64,000 nucleotides of DNA from Halomonas sp. TA22 (lineage in GTDB: Bacteria > Pseudomonadota > Gammaproteobacteria > Pseudomonadales > Halomonadaceae): assembly GCF_013009075.1 (NCBI RefSeq), contig NZ_CP053108.1, forward strand, positions 1,302,001-1,366,000, in the 5' to 3' direction. The notes beneath the pieces are model-generated. The model saw only the letters and a program-made list of their open reading frames with translations. It made no database searches and had not been told where the DNA came from. Within the stretch, counting starts at the first letter, position 1, and every line of letters starts with the position of its first letter. This document shows, one piece after another, positions 1 to 8,081 of the stretch. Both the position numbers and the translations under genes were made by a program.

Positions 1-727
1 CAAGGAGCGCTGCAAGACCACCATCGATCTGATTCCTGGCGAAGAGGCGGTCGCCGCCGATGCTGGCGAAGAGGCCGAGACCGAGGCGCTGCGTGCCAAG
101 CACCGCTGTCCGAAGTGCAGTACCGCCATGGACAGTTACCTGCTCGATGAGACGCGCAAGCTGCATATCTGCGGCAACAGTCCCGATTGCGCGGGCTACG
201 AGATCGAGACGGGGCGCTTCAAGATCAAGGGCTATGAAGGCCCCACTCTCGAGTGCGACAAGTGTGGCTCGGAAATGCAGCTCAAGACCGGACGCTTCGG
301 CAAGTATTTCGGCTGTACCAACGAGACGTGCAAGAACACCCGCAAGCTGCTCAGAAGCGGCGAGGCGGCACCCCCGAAGATCGATCCGATTCCGATGCCC
401 GAGCTTAAGTGTCAGAAGGTCGACGATTACTACGTGCTGCGTGACGGGGCCAGCGGGCTGTTCCTGGCGGCCAGCCAGTTCCCCAAGAATCGCGAAACGC
501 GCCCGCCGCTGGTGCGCGAGCTCAAGGCGCATGCCGAGGCGCTGCCGGAGAAGTATCACTTCCTGCTCAAAGCGCCGAGCGAGGATCCCGATGGCCGTCC
601 GTCGCAGATTCGCTTCTCGCGCAAGACCAAGAGCCAGTACGTCATGACCGAGGAGGAGGGTAAGGCGAGCGGCTGGCGCGCACTTTTCGAGAATGGCAAG
701 TGGCAGGTGGAGGACAAGCGAAAGTGA
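1..727 (+). CDS. topA: DNA topoisomerase I, C-terminal part (partial)
   Basis: The window opens inside this gene; the frame starting at base 2 is open to the TGA at 725-727. The visible part is the C-terminal DNA-binding region of type IA topoisomerase I. It has successive zinc-ribbon halves with paired cysteines (CPKC then CGNSPDC; CDKCG then CTNETC), followed by the Cys-poor tail seen in gammaproteobacterial TopA ([15 protein letters not shown], then a basic [11 protein letters not shown] stretch). The enzyme relaxes negative supercoils behind polymerases. The TOPRIM and active-site Tyr domains lie upstream of the window. The stop overlaps the GTG start of the next gene (GTGA), which suggests translational coupling. 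Identification is strong from the ribbon pattern and the C-terminal tail. Confidence 0.95.
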   Translation, partial: KERCKTTIDLIPGEEAVAADAGEEAETEALRAKHRCPKCSTAMDSYLLDETRKLHICGNSPDCAGYEIETGRFKIKGYEGPTLECDKCGSEMQLKTGRFGKYFGCTNETCKNTRKLLRSGEAAPPKIDPIPMPELKCQKVDDYYVLRDGASGLFLAASQFPKNRETRPPLVRELKAHAEALPEKYHFLLKAPSEDPDGRPSQIRFSRKTKSQYVMTEEEGKASGWRALFENGKWQVEDKRK

Positions 728-1191
728 CCCCGAGAGGCCGAACCAACCAGCTGCTCTATCAGGCGGAACTATTGCTGGATATCGATGGCGGGACGGATGA
801 GCACGCCGACGCCCGTAGAGCGGGGGCCCAGGAGGGGGCGTTGGCGTTGGCAGAGCTTGCGCTCAACGCCGCACTGCGCGAGCTGACCGAGCATGCTCGC
901 CTGCCGCGCCATGAGTGGCGACTGCTGCTCGGAGACGCGGCACCGTCTCTGGCCGAGCTCGAGCGACTGCGTGAAGAGGCTCGAAGTCCGCAGAGCTGGC
1001 TTGCGGTACTACTGAACCATGTCGAGGCGCTGCATAGTGTCGAGGGCGCCTCGCGTCGCCGACCGGCTGCGGCGTCCACCAGCCTCATCGCTACCGCCGA
1101 GCAGCCCTCGCTTCGCGATGAGCTGCGCTGGTGCCTCGCGCAATTCAAGGCAGAGCTCAATGATCTTCGCGAAACCAGCGTTGAGTGGTGA
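724..1191 (+). CDS. small conserved protein downstream of topA (DUF6586-like)
   Basis: About 155 residues, rich in Leu, Ala, Arg and Glu and predicted to be mostly helical, with no signal peptide or membrane segment. The GTG at 724 is preferred because GGTGGAGGA at 705-713 gives a ribosome binding site about 10 bases upstream and the start overlaps the topA stop. Pseudomonads carry a protein of this size at the same place (DUF6586 family); that assignment rests on position, length and the start pattern ([12 protein letters not shown]), not on a search. No catalytic motif is visible. Function unknown; coupling to topA suggests co-expression. Confidence 0.7.
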   Translation: MTPRGRTNQLLYQAELLLDIDGGTDEHADARRAGAQEGALALAELALNAALRELTEHARLPRHEWRLLLGDAAPSLAELERLREEARSPQSWLAVLLNHVEALHSVEGASRRRPAAASTSLIATAEQPSLRDELRWCLAQFKAELNDLRETSVEW

Positions 1192-1300
1192 CGGGGTTGC
1201 TCCGGCGATGATACGCTTGGCGGAATGATGACTACGGCCATGGAGCACCATGGTCGTTTTTTATTGCTTGCTTATGCCACATACGATTGGGGGTAGCCGC

Positions 1301-1537
1301 GTGTCAGATACCGCGATTCTGGAAATCGTCGAACTCAGTGATGGTGAAATCGTTCTGCGTGCGGCGGATGGCGATGGCGAGCCGCTGGTGCGCATCCATA
1401 TTTCCGACGAGGCGGCACAACTGCTGCGCAATAGTCGTTTCGAGGTGGCCCAGGAGATGATCGATCACGCCATGTCCCACAGTGGTCTTTGGCAGGAAAC
1501 CCAGGAGGAGCGAGAGACGGGATCGACGCTTCATTAA
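1301..1537 (+). CDS. small conserved acidic protein
   Basis: A 78-residue protein starting VSDTAILEIVELSDGEIVLR, followed by DGEPLVRIHIS and a helical C-terminal half. The GTG at 1301 follows a G-rich stretch at 1289-1294; an in-frame start at 1250 would add an implausible hydrophobic leader. A small protein with this N-terminal pattern follows the DUF6586-like gene in Pseudomonas, so the topA block seems conserved. The stop TAA (1535-1537) shares a base with the ATG of the next gene. Cytoplasmic, no known domain; function unknown. Confidence 0.65.
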   Translation: MSDTAILEIVELSDGEIVLRAADGDGEPLVRIHISDEAAQLLRNSRFEVAQEMIDHAMSHSGLWQETQEERETGSTLH

Positions 1538-2019
1538 TGGCTGCGGAAAGGCTCGCCATCTTCGTTGATGTGCAAAACGTCTACTACACCACCCGACAGG
1601 CATTCGGTCGCCACTTCGACTATAACGCCTTCTGGTCGCGCGTGACGCCGGGCCGTGACTTAGTGGTGGCCAACGCCTATGCGGTCGAGCGGGGCGATGC
1701 CAGGCAACGGCAGTTTCAGAATATTCTGCGCGGTATCGGCTTCAGCGTTAAATTGAAGCCCTATATCCAGCGCAGCGATGGCTCGGCCAAGGGCGACTGG
1801 GATGTGGGGATTACCCTCGATGCGATGGAGACTGCACCTCTTGTCGATCGCGTGGTGCTGCTCTCCGGCGATGGCGATTTCGACCTGCTCGTGGCGCGGA
1901 TGCGTGAGCGGCATGGTGTGATCGTCGACGTGTTCGGCGTCCGACAGCTCAGTGCCGATTCGCTGATTCGCGCGGCCAGCGAGTTCGTGGCGATCGACGC
2001 GCCGCTATTGATGGGTTAG
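1537..2019 (+). CDS. NYN-domain (LabA/DUF88-type) predicted RNase
   Basis: A 160-residue protein of the PIN-like NYN fold. Conserved acidic residues sit in the expected places: IFVDVQNVYY near residue 10, GDWDVGITLDAM in the middle and LLSGDGDFDLLVARM about two thirds along. These acidic residues coordinate Mg in NYN nucleases, so an RNA-cleaving activity is likely but the substrate is unknown. The ATG at 1537 overlaps the preceding TAA (TAATG), consistent with coupling; an in-frame ATG at 1489 lies inside the upstream gene and is less likely. Cytoplasmic, no membrane segment. Confidence 0.85.
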   Translation: MAAERLAIFVDVQNVYYTTRQAFGRHFDYNAFWSRVTPGRDLVVANAYAVERGDARQRQFQNILRGIGFSVKLKPYIQRSDGSAKGDWDVGITLDAMETAPLVDRVVLLSGDGDFDLLVARMRERHGVIVDVFGVRQLSADSLIRAASEFVAIDAPLLMG

Positions 2020-2051
2020 GTCCATCAAGGCGATTTGCCCAAGAGAAATCG

Positions 2052-2996
2052 ATGAGGAGCGCGATGAGAAGCGAGGTGGCAGCGCTGCGGTTGTCCGCAT
2101 TCATGGCGCTGCTAGTGGGGATAGTTGCCACGGCGGTGGCCCTGCTGGCGAACTCCCAGGCCATCCTGCTGGATGGCATGTTCAATCTCGTCTACTTCGG
2201 CATTGCGTTGGTCACGCTTCGTGTCAGCAGGCTGGCGAGCTACCCGGATAGCGACCGCTATCCTTTTGGTTACACCTACTTCGAATCGCTGGTCAATGCA
2301 GGCAAGGGGGTGATGATCCTCGGCGTCTCGTTCTATGCGCTGTTCGAGGCGAGCATTGCCCTGATGACCGGCGGGAGCGAGATCGCGGCTGGACTGGCGA
2401 TCGGTTATGCGCTATTCGCCACTCTCTGCTGTGCCATCACTGCCTGGTCGCTCAGCCGTACCCTGCGCCATGTGGACAGCCCGCTGGTCAGGGCGGACCA
2501 GGAGAACTGGGTCGTCAATAGCCTCATTTCGGCAGCGGTGCTGCTGGCATTTTGTCTCATCCCCCTGCTCGAACGCTTTCAGCAGCCGCTGTTGATTCCC
2601 TACATTGACTCCCTCCTGGTGATCGTGGTGGTGTTGCTGTGCCTGGGCGTGCCGGTACGCATGGCCTCCCGGGCGATACTCGAGCTGCTCAATCGTGCGC
2701 CGCCCGAGTCGCTGGCCACGCCGGTTCGGGCAGCCATCATCGAAGAGCTGAAGGAGTTGCCGACGCGCCAGGTTCGGGTGCGCATGGTGCGCCCGGGACG
2801 CATGCTCTATGTCGTCGTGCATGTGGTACTGCCCGAGGAGTTTCCGCTGCACTCACTGCGCGAGCTCGATGCACTGCGTGAGCGCATCGACTCTGCCGTA
2901 CGCAACATCTACTCGCCGCTGATCGTCGATACTCTGTTCACCGCCGATGCCCACTGGGCCATGCCATCGTCCGGCTTGCTCGTTCGCAGTGAGTGA
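2052..2996 (+). CDS. divergent cation diffusion facilitator (CDF) family transporter
   Basis: 314 residues with about six membrane segments in the first 210, then a cytoplasmic alpha/beta domain, the normal CDF layout. The post-TM2 motif YPFGYTYFES corresponds to HSFGHGKAES of E. coli FieF. CDF proteins exchange Zn, Fe or Mn for protons through a tetrahedral site made in FieF by D45, D49, H153 and D157. Here the equivalents read D41, N45, N152 and N156 (LLDGMFN and VRADQENWVVN), so three of four ligands are Asn, and the site-B His of FGHG is Tyr. The substrate is therefore uncertain; it may not move Zn or Fe. Start ATG 2052 follows AAGAGA. No partner gene is obvious; the NYN gene ends 32 bases upstream. 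Confidence 0.85.
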   Translation: MRSAMRSEVAALRLSAFMALLVGIVATAVALLANSQAILLDGMFNLVYFGIALVTLRVSRLASYPDSDRYPFGYTYFESLVNAGKGVMILGVSFYALFEASIALMTGGSEIAAGLAIGYALFATLCCAITAWSLSRTLRHVDSPLVRADQENWVVNSLISAAVLLAFCLIPLLERFQQPLLIPYIDSLLVIVVVLLCLGVPVRMASRAILELLNRAPPESLATPVRAAIIEELKELPTRQVRVRMVRPGRMLYVVVHVVLPEEFPLHSLRELDALRERIDSAVRNIYSPLIVDTLFTADAHWAMPSSGLLVRSE

Positions 2997-3121
2997 TCGG
3001 CATTGGAGGCGAGGTCGTCGCTAGCATGCCGATAGTGATGGACGAGCGAGGCGGCAAGGTATGAGAGTCATGGATAACCCGGTACAATCGCGCACTTTTG
3101 CACCAGCCATCGGACCCCTAC

Positions 3122-4711
3122 GTGATCTCCACCGCTAATATCACCATGCAGTTCGGGGCCAAGCCCCTGTTCGAAAACGTCTCCGTCAAGTTCGGTAATG
3201 GCCATCGCTACGGTCTCATCGGTGCCAACGGCAGCGGTAAGTCGACGTTCATGAAAATCCTCGGCGGTGACCTTGAGCCCTCCTCCGGCCAGGTGATGGT
3301 CGATTCGGGCGCCAGGCTCGGCAAGCTGCGCCAGGACCAGTTCGCCTTCGAAGAGCAGCGGGTCATCGATACGGTGATCATGGGTAATCACGAGCTGTGG
3401 CAAGTGGCGGCCGAGCGTGAGCGTATCTACTCATTGCCGGAGATGAGCGAGGCCGACGGCATGACGGTAGCCGAGCTGGAAACGCGCTTCGCCGAGCTTG
3501 ACGGCTATACCGCCGAATCGCGTGCTGGCGAGCTGCTGCTCGGGCTTGGCATACCGCTCGAGCAGCACTTCGGCCCGATGAGCGAGGTCGCCCCTGGCTG
3601 GAAGCTGCGTGTACTGCTGGCCCAGGCCCTGTTCGCCGACCCCGATGTCCTGCTACTCGACGAGCCGACCAACCATCTGGATATCAATACCATCCGCTGG
3701 CTTGAGGGGATGCTCACGGCACGCAACAGCACCATGATCATCATCTCCCACGACCGCCACTTTCTGAATAGCGTCTGTACCCACATGGCGGACTTGGACT
3801 ACGGCGAGATCAAACTGTTTCCCGGTAACTACGATGAGTATATGACGGCCGCGACCGCGGCTCGCGAGCGTCTGCACGCAGACAATGCCAAGAAGAAGGC
3901 GCAGATCGCCGAGTTGCAGAGCTTTGTCAGCCGCTTCTCCGCCAACGCTTCCAAGGCCAAGCAGGCTACTTCTCGAGCGCGCCAGATCGACAAGATCAAG
4001 CTCGATGAGATCAAGCCCTCAAGCCGGGTCAGCCCATTCATTCGCTTCGACCAGCATCGCAAGATTCATCGCAATGCCGTGAATGTCGAGGCGATCAGCA
4101 AGGGTTACGATGAAAAGCCGCTGTTCGAGCGCTTCAGCATGACCGTGGAGGCGGGCGAGCGTATTGCGATCATCGGCCCCAACGGCATCGGCAAGACCAC
4201 CCTGCTCAAGACCCTGGCAGGAGAGCTCCGTCCCGATGCCGGGCAGGTCAAATGGACCGATAGTGCCGATCTCGGAATCTTCGCCCAGGATCATGCTCAT
4301 GACTTCGCCAACGATGCCACGCTATTTGAGTGGATGTCGCAGTGGAGTGATGGCGGCGAGCAGGTGATTCGAGGCACGCTTGGGCGCATGCTCTTCTCGA
4401 GCGACGATATCGGCAAGTCGGTCAAGGTGATCTCGGGCGGTGAGCAGGGACGCATGCTGTTCGGCAAGCTGTCGTTGACCAAGCCCAACGTGCTGTTGAT
4501 GGATGAGCCGACCAATCACCTCGATATGGAGTCCATCGAGGCGCTCAACCTGGCGCTTGAGAACTATCCGGGTACGTTGATCTTCGTCAGCCATGACCGT
4601 GAGTTCGTCTCCTCGCTTGCGACGCGCATCATCGACATGAGTGGCGACGGCATCATCGACTTCACTGGCGGCTATGATGAGTATCTGCGCAGCCAGGGTG
4701 TCTTGGGCTGA
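3122..4711 (+). CDS. ybiT: ABC-F family ATPase, YbiT type
   Basis: 529 residues with two ABC nucleotide-binding domains and no membrane segments, the ABC-F plan of translation factors acting on the ribosome. The first Walker A is GANGSGKST and the second GPNGIGKTT; Walker B sites are [11 protein letters not shown] and [11 protein letters not shown]; the first signature is the degenerate APGW typical of YbiT and the second is SGGEQ. A charged linker lies between the domains (around residues 245-310). The protein begins [20 protein letters not shown], closely like E. coli YbiT, which fixes the GTG at 3122; an in-frame TTG at 3098 would add eight residues. A possible -10 (TACAAT) lies near 3082. 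Exact role is not known beyond the family's ribosome-associated function. Confidence 0.93.
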   Translation: MISTANITMQFGAKPLFENVSVKFGNGHRYGLIGANGSGKSTFMKILGGDLEPSSGQVMVDSGARLGKLRQDQFAFEEQRVIDTVIMGNHELWQVAAERERIYSLPEMSEADGMTVAELETRFAELDGYTAESRAGELLLGLGIPLEQHFGPMSEVAPGWKLRVLLAQALFADPDVLLLDEPTNHLDINTIRWLEGMLTARNSTMIIISHDRHFLNSVCTHMADLDYGEIKLFPGNYDEYMTAATAARERLHADNAKKKAQIAELQSFVSRFSANASKAKQATSRARQIDKIKLDEIKPSSRVSPFIRFDQHRKIHRNAVNVEAISKGYDEKPLFERFSMTVEAGERIAIIGPNGIGKTTLLKTLAGELRPDAGQVKWTDSADLGIFAQDHAHDFANDATLFEWMSQWSDGGEQVIRGTLGRMLFSSDDIGKSVKVISGGEQGRMLFGKLSLTKPNVLLMDEPTNHLDMESIEALNLALENYPGTLIFVSHDREFVSSLATRIIDMSGDGIIDFTGGYDEYLRSQGVLG

Positions 4712-4784
4712 GTCTGGACGGCGATCATTGACCAGTCTGTGCCAGCTTGTCGTAAGGTAATGGGAGGCCAATGGAGGGGAAATC

Positions 4785-5381
4785 GTGACAGATCGACACA
4801 ATCGGCTATCGCAAGCCATCGAGCGCCTGGACGCACTGCATGCCGAGGATCCGCGGATCGAGCGGGTCGAGGGCAGGGAAGTGCCTTATGAGCTGCTCTA
4901 TGCTCAACGCATGAGTGCGTGGCTCGAGAAGATCAATCCCGAGCCATCGGAAGCGCTGCGCCTGGCCGTGCGTGCCCAGCACCTGCAGCGCTGGCGCCTG
5001 CCACGAGATGATTATCCCCGTGATCGTCCCGGTTATCTGGCCTGGCGGCGCGAGTTGGGGCGTCGTCAGGCCGAGCAGGCGTCTGCCGTACTTAGCGAGG
5101 TGGGGTATGAGCCAGAAACTTGCGAGCGCGTCGCCGCGATGATTCGCAAGGAGGAGCTCAAGCACAATGCCGACACCCAGGCACTGGAGGACGCGGCCTG
5201 CCTGGTGTTCCTTAACCACTATTTCAACGATTTCATCGAGCAGCATCGGGGCGAGGAGGGCAAGCTCGAACGTATCGTACGCAAGACCTGGCACAAGATG
5301 TCGCCTCGCGGCCACGAACTGGCAGCGACGATCCCCCTCTCGGCAGAGGAGCAGGCCGTCGTGCAGCGGGCGCTGCAGTAA
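4785..5381 (+). CDS. DUF4202-type conserved protein
   Basis: 198 residues, soluble, mostly helical. The regularly placed histidine and acidic residues (ELLYAQRMSAWL, RAQHLQRWRLPRDDYP, RKEELKHNADTQALEDAACLVFL) look like an HD-like metal-binding helical bundle. It resembles the DUF4202 family. The GTG start at 4785 has AGGGGA at about 4775-4780. It stands alone between ybiT and the L,D-transpeptidase gene with about 70 and 115 bases on either side. The H/ED pattern hints at metal-dependent hydrolase ancestry, but this is inference; no function is known for the family. Confidence 0.8.
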   Translation: MTDRHNRLSQAIERLDALHAEDPRIERVEGREVPYELLYAQRMSAWLEKINPEPSEALRLAVRAQHLQRWRLPRDDYPRDRPGYLAWRRELGRRQAEQASAVLSEVGYEPETCERVAAMIRKEELKHNADTQALEDAACLVFLNHYFNDFIEQHRGEEGKLERIVRKTWHKMSPRGHELAATIPLSAEEQAVVQRALQ

Positions 5382-5496
5382 CCAGTCAAGGTTTTGTCTC
5401 GCTGTGCCGTTAAAGGGTCGAGCGTGAGCCAAAGGGTTTGTAACCTGACGCAGAATACAGTAGAAAGCATTGACGATTTATTAGGAAGCAAGATCG

Positions 5497-6108
5497 ATGA
5501 CGTTAGCGACACGCTTTATCGCCTTGTTGGCGATGGTTTTACTGCCGGCACTTGGTGCCCAGGCCAATCTGCTTGAGCATCTGCAGACGAATTCCTTTCA
5601 ACCCAATCTTCAACCGTTGACACCCAATGAAGTCTGGGTGCTGGTCGATGATCGCAGCGCGAGCTTGTCCGTTTACCGGGGTGAGCATGTCATCGAGCAT
5701 TTCTCCCCCGTGTCGCTTGGCCAGCGTGGTGCTGCTCCCATGCGTACGCGTGGCGATCTGCGCACGCCGACCGGCGAGTTCCGTATCGATCGCATCAATC
5801 CCGAGAGCCGGTTCCATCTCTTTTTTAGCCTCGATTATCCCACGCCTTGGCATGTGCGTGATGCCTTCAGTGCGGGGGTGATCAGCCAGCAGGATTATGA
5901 CGATTATTACCGCCATCTACGCCGCTATGGCAGCCCGCCCCAAGATACGATCCTGGGAGGCAATATCGGGATTCATGGTATCGGCAAGGGCGACCCGACC
6001 ATCCATGAACAGTTTCATTGGACGCAGGGGTGCGTGGCGGTAACCAATGAACAGATCGAGCGTCTAGCGAGACTGATCGGCATTGGCACCCGTGTGGTAA
6101 TCCGCTAG
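5497..6108 (+). CDS. L,D-transpeptidase family protein (YkuD domain), short
   Basis: 203 residues with an N-terminal export signal (FIALLAMVLLPALGAQA, cleavage near residue 23), so it acts in the periplasm. The YkuD domain runs from about residue 46 to the end. Active-site signature: IHGIGKGDP, then HWTQGCVAVTN with the catalytic Cys; Thr-Gln replaces the commoner Ser/Thr-His just before GC. Such enzymes form 3-3 cross-links in peptidoglycan or attach Lpp to it. RTPTGEFRIDRINPESRFHLFFSLDYP matches the YafK/ErfK substrate-loop region. It is directly upstream of the Lpp-like lipoprotein gene, a plausible substrate for attachment. Start ATG 5497 follows AGGAAGCAAG. Confidence 0.88.
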   Translation: MTLATRFIALLAMVLLPALGAQANLLEHLQTNSFQPNLQPLTPNEVWVLVDDRSASLSVYRGEHVIEHFSPVSLGQRGAAPMRTRGDLRTPTGEFRIDRINPESRFHLFFSLDYPTPWHVRDAFSAGVISQQDYDDYYRHLRRYGSPPQDTILGGNIGIHGIGKGDPTIHEQFHWTQGCVAVTNEQIERLARLIGIGTRVVIR

Positions 6109-6133
6109 CCTCAACATGATATCGATAGGATTT

Positions 6134-6164
6134 TTCATGTAGACAAGCTAACCTTGTCTATAAT
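6134..6164 (+). promoter_or_regulatory. promoter of the lpp-like gene with a perfect dyad in the spacer
   Basis: A consensus -10 TATAAT lies at 6159-6164. The best -35 is weak (TTCATG, 6134-6139, 19-bp spacer). The spacer holds a perfect 8-bp inverted repeat, TAGACAAG (6140-6147) and CTTGTCTA (6153-6160), which overlaps the -10. This leaves a leader of about 115 bases to the ATG at 6287. The -10 is clear; the operator role is inference. Confidence 0.65.
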
Positions 6165-6286
6165 AAAACAGCGTTTGACATCACGGACATCTGATACCAC
6201 CGTGAAGAAGAACCTGCCGACAGCAGGACGCCTGGTAAACAGGCACTATCCAAGCTGAACCAAGGAAGACCCTCAAGGAGAACGTT

Positions 6287-6547
6287 ATGACTTTCAAGAA
6301 CACCCTCAAGATGACCGCTGCTGCTGCTTCTTTGGCCGTTCTGGCCGGTTGTGCCAACCAGGGCATGGACGAGCTGCGTACTACTGGCGAAGCCACTCAG
6401 GCGGATGCCGCTCAGGCGCTGAACGTTGCCAACCAGGCGCAGAACACGGCTACCCAGGCGCAGCGCGATGCGCAGGCAGCACTGCAGATGGCTCGTGAGA
6501 ACCGCGAAGAGATGAACCGCATGTTCCAGCGCTCCATGCAGAAGTAA
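6287..6547 (+). CDS. lpp: Lpp/OprI-type murein lipoprotein
   Basis: 86 residues. A short basic n-region and hydrophobic stretch lead to the lipobox LAGC (Cys about residue 22), so it is lipidated and outer-membrane anchored. The mature part is an Ala/Gln-rich heptad coiled coil (ALNVANQAQNTATQAQRDAQ) typical of Lpp/OprI trimers, ending RSMQK with a C-terminal Lys that in E. coli Lpp is joined to diaminopimelate of peptidoglycan. Strong Shine-Dalgarno CAAGGAG at 6275-6280. It has its own promoter and terminator, as expected for a very abundant protein; the two flanking L,D-transpeptidases could act on it. Confidence 0.93.
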   Translation: MTFKNTLKMTAAAASLAVLAGCANQGMDELRTTGEATQADAAQALNVANQAQNTATQAQRDAQAALQMARENREEMNRMFQRSMQK

Positions 6548-6605
6548 GGCGCGCTACTTGCGGTGTCGGTGGGCCGCATGACCTTCCGGCGTCGAGCAGT
6601 ATCAG

Positions 6606-6638
6606 GGGCTGGGCACCTTCGGGTTGTCCGGCCCTTTT
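6606..6638 (+). terminator. rho-independent terminator after lpp
   Basis: A 10-bp stem with two G-U pairs (GGGCTGGGCA pairing with TGTCCGGCCC) and a 9-base loop, followed by TTTT, about 60 bases after the lipoprotein stop. Confidence 0.85.
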
Positions 6639-6798
6639 AGCATATGCTCTTGGTCCGAGAGGGTAGTGATGCCAAAATGTGCTCGCTCTTTTCGAGACAC
6701 TCTTGTGATAAGCGTATCGATTCCCGGGAATGATTAGGATGCGAATAGGCCTTCGTTTTTAACGAATGAAACATCGTAGAGGCTTGTATAGTGGCGGT

Positions 6799-6864
6799 GG
6801 TAGCGAAAGGCTAAGTCAGCCCGAAGTTTCAACTGCGATATTGCCCGGCTCAGCCGGGCTTTTT
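6799..6864 (+). ncRNA. candidate short RNA ending at an orphan terminator
   Basis: Inferred only from TATAGT at 6787-6792 and the downstream GC-rich hairpin with a T-run. No match to a known RNA family was recognised, and the 5' end is a guess. Confidence 0.25.
6843..6864 (+). terminator. orphan rho-independent terminator
   Basis: Perfect 7-bp stem GCCCGGC-TCA-GCCGGGC directly followed by TTTTT on the + strand. The gene to the right is on the minus strand, so it does not serve that gene. Confidence 0.85.
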
Positions 6865-6937
6865 CGTACCCGGCTGGGCCGGGCTGGTTAATGCAGGTGG
6901 GGTTTGTTCGAGGCTGTTTAAGGGCTCGGTTTAGGAC

Positions 6938-8026
6938 TTAGTTCAGGGCGATTTCAAGCTCTTGATAGAGTCCGCTTGCCATCAGGATCTGTTCGTAAAG
7001 GCCGGCAGGTTCTTCCGGCTCCTGACGCTCGAGGGGCTCCTCTTCGGCTTCGCGAAGCACGGCGATGGGCTGACCCTTGGGGTGTTCGACCTCCTGCCGA
7101 ACGCGTCCATAATCCACCGGTGGCTGATCGTCCCCAAACGCCTTGGCCAGCGAATCAAGGGCATTGATCACGGGGACGAACGAACCGTCGCTCTCTTCAA
7201 GCAACGGGAAAGACTGTACGTAGAGCGTCTCGCCATCCCAGCCCGCCTTGAAGGGCTCATTGATCAACCTGACGGTAGTGCCGCTGGGAACGCGTTCGTA
7301 AAGCGATTCGATGTCCTGGGGCAGCATGCGAATGCAACCGCGGCTGGCGCGCATGCCGACCCCTTCGGGGCGGTTGGTGCCATGGATCAAGTAGCTTGGT
7401 ATGCCGAGTAGAATGGCATGGCGGCCCAGGGGGTTGTCTGGCCCCGGAGGCACGATGGCGGGGGGCGGCTCGCCCCGTGCAGCGGCTTCCTCTCGCATCG
7501 AGCGTGGCGGCGACCAGTGCGGATCCTTGACCTTGACGGTGGTCTTGGTGGTGGCAACCGGTGTGGCGAAGCCATCCCGCCCGACACTGATCGGATAGGT
7601 CTCGACGATCGGCGTTTCACCTGAGGTGGCAGGCGGATAGTAGTAGAGTCGCATCTCCGGCAGGTTCACCACGAGCCCTTCGCGCGGCCCCGGTGGCAGG
7701 ATATGGCGCATGGGCAGCACCACTTCTGCCCCTTCGCCGGGATACCAGAGGCTGAGGTCGGGGTTGGCGCGTTGCATCTCGTCGACACCCAGCCCAAAGC
7801 GGTGACCGATATCGATGAGCGTATCCTCATGGGTAGCGACCACGTTTCTGATCTCGCCGATCACATCGCCATCGCTTGGCAGTGGGTAGTGTCCGACCGG
7901 CAATCCACTGCCACTCGTCTCCGCCATCAGCGCAGGAGAAGCGATCAGCAGCACCGAGGCCAGCGAGGCCCGGATCATGTGATACCAGCAAGACTTGCCG
8001 GCAGATTCTTTCACTAAAGTCTTCAT
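6938..8026 (-). CDS. L,D-transpeptidase with LysM-like domain (ErfK/YbiS type)
   Basis: About 362 residues. It has an export signal (MIRASLASVLLIASPALMA), a LysM-like segment (THEDTLIDIGHRFGLGVDEMQRANP) that binds peptidoglycan, a YkuD catalytic domain with HGTNRPEGVGMRASRGCIRM (catalytic His and Cys), and a C-terminal region with an acidic PEEP-type tail. This is the layout of E. coli ErfK, YbiS and YcfS, which attach Lpp to peptidoglycan, and it faces the lipoprotein gene across a 390-bp gap. Start choice is uncertain: the ATG at 8026 has AGAAGA seven bases upstream; other in-frame ATGs are at 8056, 8044 and 7978. Periplasmic. Confidence 0.9.
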   Translation of the reverse strand: MKTLVKESAGKSCWYHMIRASLASVLLIASPALMAETSGSGLPVGHYPLPSDGDVIGEIRNVVATHEDTLIDIGHRFGLGVDEMQRANPDLSLWYPGEGAEVVLPMRHILPPGPREGLVVNLPEMRLYYYPPATSGETPIVETYPISVGRDGFATPVATTKTTVKVKDPHWSPPRSMREEAAARGEPPPAIVPPGPDNPLGRHAILLGIPSYLIHGTNRPEGVGMRASRGCIRMLPQDIESLYERVPSGTTVRLINEPFKAGWDGETLYVQSFPLLEESDGSFVPVINALDSLAKAFGDDQPPVDYGRVRQEVEHPKGQPIAVLREAEEEPLERQEPEEPAGLYEQILMASGLYQELEIALN

Positions 8027-8081
8027 TGCCCGATCTTCTCTCATCAACGGAGTCATGAGGCGGTGCCTTGGGCGGATGCGT

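Larger units (their letters stand above)
6548..6937. other. 390-bp intergenic region; possible small RNA
   Basis: No protein-coding reading frame is convincing. It holds the lpp terminator (6606-6638), a small perfect hairpin TTCGTT-TTT-AACGAA (6752-6766), a -10-like TATAGT (6787-6792) and a second strong forward terminator (6843-6864). Because lpp is already terminated, the second terminator probably ends a separate short transcript starting near 6799 and about 65 bases long. No clear -35 was found for it. Confidence 0.4.

Noticed and set aside
5432-5447. TTTGTAACCTGA as a second Ter-like site
   Set aside because: Only the TTGTAAC core fits; the G6 position and flanks do not.
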